The notes beneath the pieces were generated by a model, which was given only the letters and a program-made list of their open reading frames with translations, was not told the DNA's origin and did no database searches. From NCBI GenBank assembly GCA_019915135.1, contig JAHLMK010000043.1, forward strand, positions 23,843 through 87,842: 64,000 bases of DNA, read 5' to 3'. Positions 58,340 to 64,000 of the stretch are shown one piece after another (within the stretch, counting starts at the first letter, position 1; each line of letters opens with the position of its first letter). Position numbers and translations under genes: made by a program. The DNA comes from Strobilurus pachycystidiatus (Eukaryota; Basidiomycota; Agaricomycetes; Agaricales; Physalacriaceae).

Positions 58340-60642
58340 GGGAGCGCGTCCTATGCATGAAATTAACAACTTGACAACGGGCCGCACCGTTTCACCCACC
58401 GCGCACTGCTCACCGCGCCTTTTCTTATACGCCCCTTGGGATACCGTGGTGTCTTCACCCCGCGTCCTCTTTTCGCGATTTCCCTGACCCTTCGTCAGTA
58501 CGTCCCGGAGTAAGTCCAACGCACTCGCCTCATAAGACTCGCTGGCCTCTGGGCTCTCATTCCGCCCATCACCAGGCGAGACGGTAACACTTTCCTCTCT
58601 TGACCCCTCGTTCTCCCCCTGTACCCTCCCCGCAGGGCTTCCCGTGGCCCCGGGCGCACTAGTGCAATCGTCCATTTTTGGTTTGGGGCCTGCAAGTGGT
58701 ACTGGGACAAGCAGTGCCGTATAACGTGGGAACACACAGTTGCCAGGCAAATCACTAGACACGTGATGGTACCAATTACACTCCATCCAACTCCTGCCCA
58801 CTACTTGCCCTCGCTTTGACGCCGTCCAAGTACTGTAACCACGCTTCCTCTGTTCCAACACGAGGCCATCTGACACTTAACCTTCGAGACTCCAGCCACC
58901 CCTCCACCTCTTTCACACCATACGCGGTGACATCACCCGTGATTCCCTCCTTCATCGCCGCATGCCTTACACACGTAACCAGTTGCAACTAGAAGAACAG
59001 TTAGCCCTTTGTTGCGGGCAGCCAACCGCTTACCAGACAGAGCTCCTTCGTCCTTTCCAACGTCCAACCATCTATGATGAACCCGCTTCCATTCCAATCG
59101 TGCAACACGCCGTTACCCAGACGTCGCTGCAACCAAACGATATAGTCAACATGATGTTTCGCAATCGAAACAGCCGCTATATCCCTCTCTATGTCCTGCC
59201 ACTGCCTCCTCCACCAGCTTAGTGGGGACGTGGGCTTGTCCGTTTGCCACTTTATCTCGTACCAGGCGTTACACTCGACCCCTTCCCCCAACGTGGCGAC
59301 TCTGTGGATGTCTCGCACCATATGGCCTACCATTGGAACATTTGACACATGGGCACGACCAATGTGGTGTGCAAGTGCGCCAAGAATAACAGCTTCAAAA
59401 CCATCCCAGTTTCCGCGCGCTGCTGCTTGCCATACCGCGGGGGCACTCCCTGTACGCCGCCAAAGCCAGTTGCACCACCTGCCAAGCAGCGGGTCCGATG
59501 TCATCCGGGCGCTCGCTTGGCTCGTCCCCATCTGTGTTCATGTCAGTGGCCACCACATGACGGGCAACCCCACACTCACCGCGGTGCTCCATTGACGGCA
59601 ACATTGCTTCACACATGGCCTCTAATGTCTCCGTGTCCACGTCGAGCAAAGCCGCAAGGCGCTGTCTACTCCTCCAGGCGCCTAGGAGCTCCGCTGTATC
59701 GTGTACGCGACTTTGAACGTACTGTTGGCCCAGCTCGTAGGCACCATGCAGATGCTTCACCAACACCAGTCCCAAGCCCCCTCCAACTTCGCTTGCACGC
59801 CTCTTGGAGCTACGCGCGCGGAACCAACTAGCGGGCAAGTCAACTTCGCCCATACCCTGCCAGTGCATGTGGCCGGCGATCTTTTTTTTTATTTTTTTTT
59901 ATTTTTTTCGTTTCGAATCGTTAGTTTTACGCTCTGTCTGTTGGCAGCGCCACGTACCAATGTTGTCCAGACATTGGCACCATCCGTCTTCGCCAAAGGT
60001 GACCATCCGAGTAGAACCCGGAAGAGATGAGGCACGGGCACAAAACACGAGGCGTCAAGCGGCACCCCGCTTATCACAGGCACCCAGTCCTCTTCAGCGT
60101 ACCTTTTCAACCACTGAGTCAAACACTTGTCAGCCTGTATGTCAGGTAACATACAGGCCCTTTCGTAGACTGGTTTCATCCTCAGCCTCCATTCATTGCC
60201 AAAGACGCTGTTCGGTCGGCCCACTCTCGTTCCCGCCTCCAACCGTATTTCTCCTTCCATAAAGCTCTGCAAGGCGCGCCATGCCCGCACCTTTGAGCAA
60301 TCATGATAGTTCCCGTTGTCGACCTTCCCCCATACGTCCGCCAGCATTTGGCGCATCAACGACAAGATGTCCACGAGCAACCCATGAACAGATTCTGCGC
60401 CGTCCAGTCTTACCAGCCAAGCTTCCTCTTCTCGGGCGAGGGTTTCCGCCCAGACTTCGTAGTCCCCCCAATTCAGCTAATGCCTTCATCACAGCGAAGT
60501 TTTGGAGCGTGCAGCTTTTCGATATCATGTCGTTCCAGTCTGGGTGATCTCTGAGGGCGGCCTTCAGTCATGCAAGTTTTTCGACGTCCTTGCCATAAGT
60601 CCCAGATTGTGCCATACACTCTGCCAAGAAAGCGTCAAACAT
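58340..60642 (-). pseudogene. hypothetical protein, paralogue 2 of a tandem pair, frame-broken
   Basis: It starts at ATG 60642 (MFDAFLAECMAQSGTYGKD). An in-frame TGA at 60568-60570 is followed by LKAALRDHPDWNDMISKS and FAVMKALAELG. A G6 run (plus-strand C6, 60464-60469) is one base too long for the continuation DYEVWAETLAREEEAWL. Later blocks match paralogue 1: YHDCSKVRAWRALQSF, HLHGAYELGQQYVQSR, VQLALAAYRE (another one-base shift at 59439-59443), RQWQDIERDIAAVSIAK and VTAYGVKEVEGWLESRRL. A Ser/Glu/Lys-rich tail (58340-58720) probably forms the C-terminus. Family unknown. It is either a decaying copy or carries sequencing errors; the TGA favours decay. Confidence 0.5.
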
Positions 60643-61695
60643 TATGGTTCGTTATCCGCGTCGACACCCACTTTACTTTTGCCCTCCGATGCAATTTTGC
60701 GGTCATTCCTCAACACCCATGTCTTCGTCGGGTGGGACCTTGTTGGATCCATCACAGCGGTTCCTGTCCTCAATGAGATAGACTGACCTCTGGCGCAATA
60801 ACCTTAGCCTCATTGCCCTCTTCCGACGGAGCATACGTTTCCTTGCCTTCCCCACCCGGATACACCACTATTGCTCTGATCGCCTCGCCGGGGGGAGGAT
60901 ATGTTTTGTCTGCAACACGCCCTGTACCACGCTCAGTCAGTTTTTTTTACATGGTTCAGGCCAACCGCATACCTGACTGACCACTGGAACTGTCCCTTCC
61001 CATATTGCTCCACTGTCTGCGTAGTCTTTTTCAATTGGCATGGCCTGATGACGGTGCGGAAAAACCAAATACAAAAGTGCAATGTCACTGATCAAGACAA
61101 TGCTACTGGCGAAGGCGTCACAATCGCGCGAGAATTTCTGACCCCGCGATGCATGAGTCACATCTAGGCAGCGAAGAATTTATATACCCCCTGCATTGAC
61201 AACGGCCACTTATTTACCTCCGCTTCAAACACTATCGCCACCATCCGCAAAAGGTTCGTCCGTCATAAGTTGAATCATGTCGCACATGCTTACACAAGGT
61301 CCATGAGGCCTTAGATGCGCACACACAAGGATGGGAATACCCTGTAATGCACCCCATAAGGGCACACGAGTCGGCTGAGCAGCCAATACACGCTACATCC
61401 GCATATCCGATCGACCTCTCACACGGCATCATAAGCTCTCAGGTCCTGAGAGCTTTTTCTGCAATGACAAGGCACTTTACTACGCCGGGGTCACACCCAT
61501 GAGTACTTGCGAAGAAACCTAATCTTTCTTCTTCTAGCAAGAGGAGGGGCGAGGTGACCGCATCACGTGACATCCTTTGATTCCTACAAAGTCACATGAC
61601 CGCTTCGCATTCGAACCAACGACGACCACGTCCAATCTATTACGGCCACTCCCAGTGCGAAATACACTCTACGTCGTTGTTACACTGGTGTGTGG
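60643..61695. other. coding-like minus-strand fragment, otherwise empty
   Basis: On the minus strand, about 60905-60785 reads DKTYPPPGEAIRAIVVYPGG and ETYAPSEEGNEAKVIAPE before a GTCAGT donor. A further segment (about 60750-60645) encodes HPTKTWVLRNDRKIASEGK and stops. These may be exons of a small gene or of paralogue 2. A 10-bp-arm palindrome, AGCTCTCAGG-T-CCTGAGAGCT, followed by TTTTT lies at 61434-61454. Confidence 0.35.
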
Positions 61696-62911
61696 TCAGA
61701 TCGTAGACTCCACTGGCATCCCAACAGATCTCCACCATATCTCCCTCGACTCATAGCACTTTACCTCCAGCTCTCTGCCCCTCGCATCCAGAGGCATCGG
61801 CCAAGCATACAAATGCGCCCGGATATATGCCAAACATCCATTGCGTAACGCACTCCCCACCCCCGTAACAATGTCCCTTTCACCAAACGTGTTAGACTGC
61901 CGGCCACTTCGTGCAGGAGAAGCTCGGGCCAAACACATCCAAATGCAGTTCCGTTAAGGGCGAGTATTCTGCTGCCGAAAGAAGACATGCGCCCACAGTA
62001 TCCCCACTCTCATCCATCCTGAACCGGATGAACAAAGCGCTCAAAGATCTATGCAAGCCGCCGAAGTCCAAAAAATCCTCGTTGAACAGACGCATAAGGG
62101 GCTGTACGGAGTAAGATTCAACATGACGAGTAACGGGTTTAGTCCTACCTGATAGATCCAGCTTGAGGCAAGTAACCCCGCTCACACACCCTATCGCATT
62201 GTGAACGTCTTCCAGGTCCCAATCTCCACATTTCACCTCTAGTCTCTCTGCAGTGAAGCCGCCGTCAGCACCAACCAAGCCCGAACAACTCGAAAATTCC
62301 AAGGCAGGCACCCGTAGAGGTTCGGCGCCCCGCCGTACTCAAAGGTAGACCCGCCGACCATGCGAAGCACCCTGCATGCTGGGGCCAAGCGCAGCAGCTC
62401 CTCCAACACAAGACATGGAAACCCCGTCCAAACCACGTCACTTGCTCGACCCCTCCTACCGGATCGCGCACACCTCTCCAATTGGGCAACTGTCACCTTC
62501 CAGAACGTGAGTTGGACAAGCTTCGGACATTTGTCCATGTTCGCCCAACCCAGTCCATATGCTCACTGTCCATCACTGCGGGACTCCCAACCACCAAGTG
62601 CCTCAGTGCACCCCGACTGACAAGTCACTCTCCCACAACGCCCTCAGCTTTTTGACCGGAATCGCTTTCTCTCCGCAACTCACGGCCTCCCTTTTTTTGT
62701 CCGCCAGAGCAAGACAAGTTGTCTCGAACAACCCCTCCCTCGCTTTTGGAACAAAGGCCCAACAAACTTGCGAGCATGCATAGCTGGTTGCCAAATTATC
62801 CCTTCTGGCACCCCCTTTGCACGCGAGCTCCAAGATTTCATCCAGGGTCTCTTTTGGCATACTGCGACCATTATTTCGGCTTTGAGGCGGGGAGCCAGGG
62901 ATTTCGCTCAC
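61696..62911 (-). CDS. F-box/LRR-like protein, frame-broken
   Basis: It starts MSEIPGSPPQSRNN, then MPKETLDEILELACKGG and YACSQVCWAFVPKAREGLF, the pattern of basidiomycete F-box-like proteins (P-x-E-LLDEIL...CR-x-W-x-P-x-A...LF). Leucine-rich segments follow: LRHLVVGSPAV, CPKLVQLTFWKVTVAQLERC, LVLEELLRLAPACRVLRMVG, RLEVKCGDWDLEDVHNAIG and SPLTELHLDVFG. A C-terminal block contains RDIVTGVGSALRNGCLAYIRAHLY. F-box proteins recruit substrates to SCF ubiquitin ligases through Skp1. The blocks lie in different frames: shifts at about 62611-62614, 62545 and 62330 each correspond to one missing base in a G/C run. One intron (donor GTAGGACT near 62145) is likely. Confidence 0.5.
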
Positions 62912-63314
62912 ACACAGCGGAATTCATCTCCTCCCCCATCAATGGCGGTCAGACAGGGAAAAGCAAGTCACACCGTCACACTTCCACACTCTATCGGCCG
63001 GCAAGCAACACCCCACACTCCCCCACGACGAGGCAAGTCCTGTCACAACACCACTCACTTTTCAGGCCGTCTGAGGTACGGCGGCTCATCGTCTCCGTCA
63101 CAACGTCACGGCGAAGCCGCATGAAAGACGTGCCACAGTCCGCCGCGCCACCCACCCTGTTTTTATATCATGCAGACATGTTGTTTTACTCGTGCATAAT
63201 GTGAGCTTTTCAAACAGTACCCCTCTTCATCACGTGTCCTGTGGCGGCAATGCGCCAAACATAAGTAAGCACCACCTATCAGCTTCTGGACCTCCTCCAT
63301 CCATCCACAACGCA
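62912..63314. other. intergenic, divergent promoters possible
   Basis: Lies between the minus-strand F-box gene and the plus-strand partial gene. No element or repeat was recognised. Confidence 0.4.
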
Positions 63315-64000
63315 ATGGCCTCCGCCCAATTGCAAGACTTGTACACGCTCCCCATTTTTTCCAAGGCCTCGCGCACTACCCTTGCGTTGCAGCAAGCCGC
63401 GCCGGCACAACATCTGCTACTATTGGAAGCGCACAAGGTACTGTGTGCCCAACGCTGGAAAAGTGTACCCTCATCCGTCACAGAATCACGAAGCGCGATT
63501 TGCGTCCTTTGTTCGCCACCTCCGCCAGAATCCAATGCTCAAGCTGGAAACCGAAAGCCTCCACCAACGACAAAACTACAAGGGGCCCTTGCGGGACGCT
63601 CTCGCGGAACTCGTCGTGCGCGGATCCCTCATCATGTACCTTTACCAGCAGGAGATGGCCCCGGATACTTGTTCCCAACCCTGTACGAAGAACTCGCAGT
63701 GAGCGGACCCACTACTAGCACGCAGACGCATTACTGTGGCAGAAACTCAAGGACTTACCTGCCTTCGCGACCAAGTTTACGGTCATGTTCACCGCTGCCA
63801 AAACGACCCTTCACTCCTCGCCTTCTACCAATTCGGAACAATTTTGGACGGGTATCTGCAAGGCCGGCGCAGCCCCGAACAAGGATATTTCATTTTTAAA
63901 GCCACGCTACTGGCGGACCACCTTCGCCACATCACCGTATGTCGACAAAGGCCCCTATTTCATTCCTCCCATTGACTTCCCCCCCCCCCCCCCAGACCGA
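63315..64000 (+). CDS. hypothetical protein, 5' part, runs off the window
   Basis: It starts at ATG 63315 (MASAQLQDLYTLPIFSKASR, LALQQAAPAQHLLLLEAHK). The continuation YPHPSQNHEARFASFVRHL...LRDALAELVVRGSLIMYLYQ is reached by dropping one A from an A4 run near 63459. LFPTLYEELA needs one more C near 63660, and the last block, LLWQKLKDLPAFATKFTVMF, runs to the end as WRTTFATSPYVDKGPYFIPP. It is clearly protein-like but of unknown family. A run of 15 C at 63979-63993 lies at the window edge. Confidence 0.4.

Noticed and set aside
63192..63899. Uninterrupted 235-aa plus-strand frame as the true product
   Set aside because: Its middle part is low-complexity Pro/Arg/Ser, while another frame over the same bases is clearly protein-like; the frame changes at homopolymers instead.

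Overview
This is eukaryotic DNA, most likely an agaricomycete basidiomycete. The split genes carry 44-58 bp introns with GT(A/G)NGT donors and CTAAC/CTGAC-type branch sites. The families present also point there: DUF6589, OrsD-type zinc-finger proteins, a non-canonical RecQ helicase, Plavaka-like and PIF/Harbinger transposases, a chromovirus, Dnf-type flippase fragments, an AreA-GATA-like regulator and an F-box/LRR protein. No rRNA, convincing tRNA, CRISPR or organellar signal was seen.

Layout. 0-5 kb: an 89-bp duplication, an intact six-exon gene of unknown family, a P4-ATPase fragment and a small two-exon gene. 5-10.35 kb: a DUF6589 gene interrupted by a 1.7-kb TIR element with a 9-bp target duplication. 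10.4-23.7 kb: a RecQ-like helicase gene (minus strand) split by an 11.27-kb Ty3/gypsy chromovirus with 400-bp LTRs that look identical; the retroelement carries a third ORF, itself split by a 1.75-kb TIR element. 25.5-29 kb: an intact six-exon OrsD-type zinc-finger gene on the helicase strand. 29-35 kb: a Plavaka-like scrap, a diverged 0.5-kb duplication and the 3' end of a P4-ATPase gene. 35.4-39.3 kb: a complete two-gene PIF/Harbinger element. 39.3-44 kb: fragments and diverged repeats. 44-47 kb: an intact AreA-GATA-like gene, beside a decayed fungal-specific transcription-factor gene. 51.8-54.9 kb: a 55-bp hairpin minisatellite. 56-64 kb: two tandem paralogues, an F-box/LRR gene and a partial gene at the edge, all with one-base homopolymer frame breaks.

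Four insertions can be resolved to the base. For three of them (DUF6589, helicase, retroelement ORF3), removing the insert plus one target copy gives an exon sum divisible by three; for the helicase this holds only if a separate 17-bp duplication is also discounted. The intact gene models at 412-2099, 25460-28997, 37036-38911 and 44006-46884 also sum to whole codons. The OrsD-type gene, RecQ-like helicase and convergent DUF6589 gene (33 bp between the last two) may be one inherited or mobile module that later elements broke; this is inference. The 55-bp array and the retroelement ORF3 are the other parts least explained by known families.
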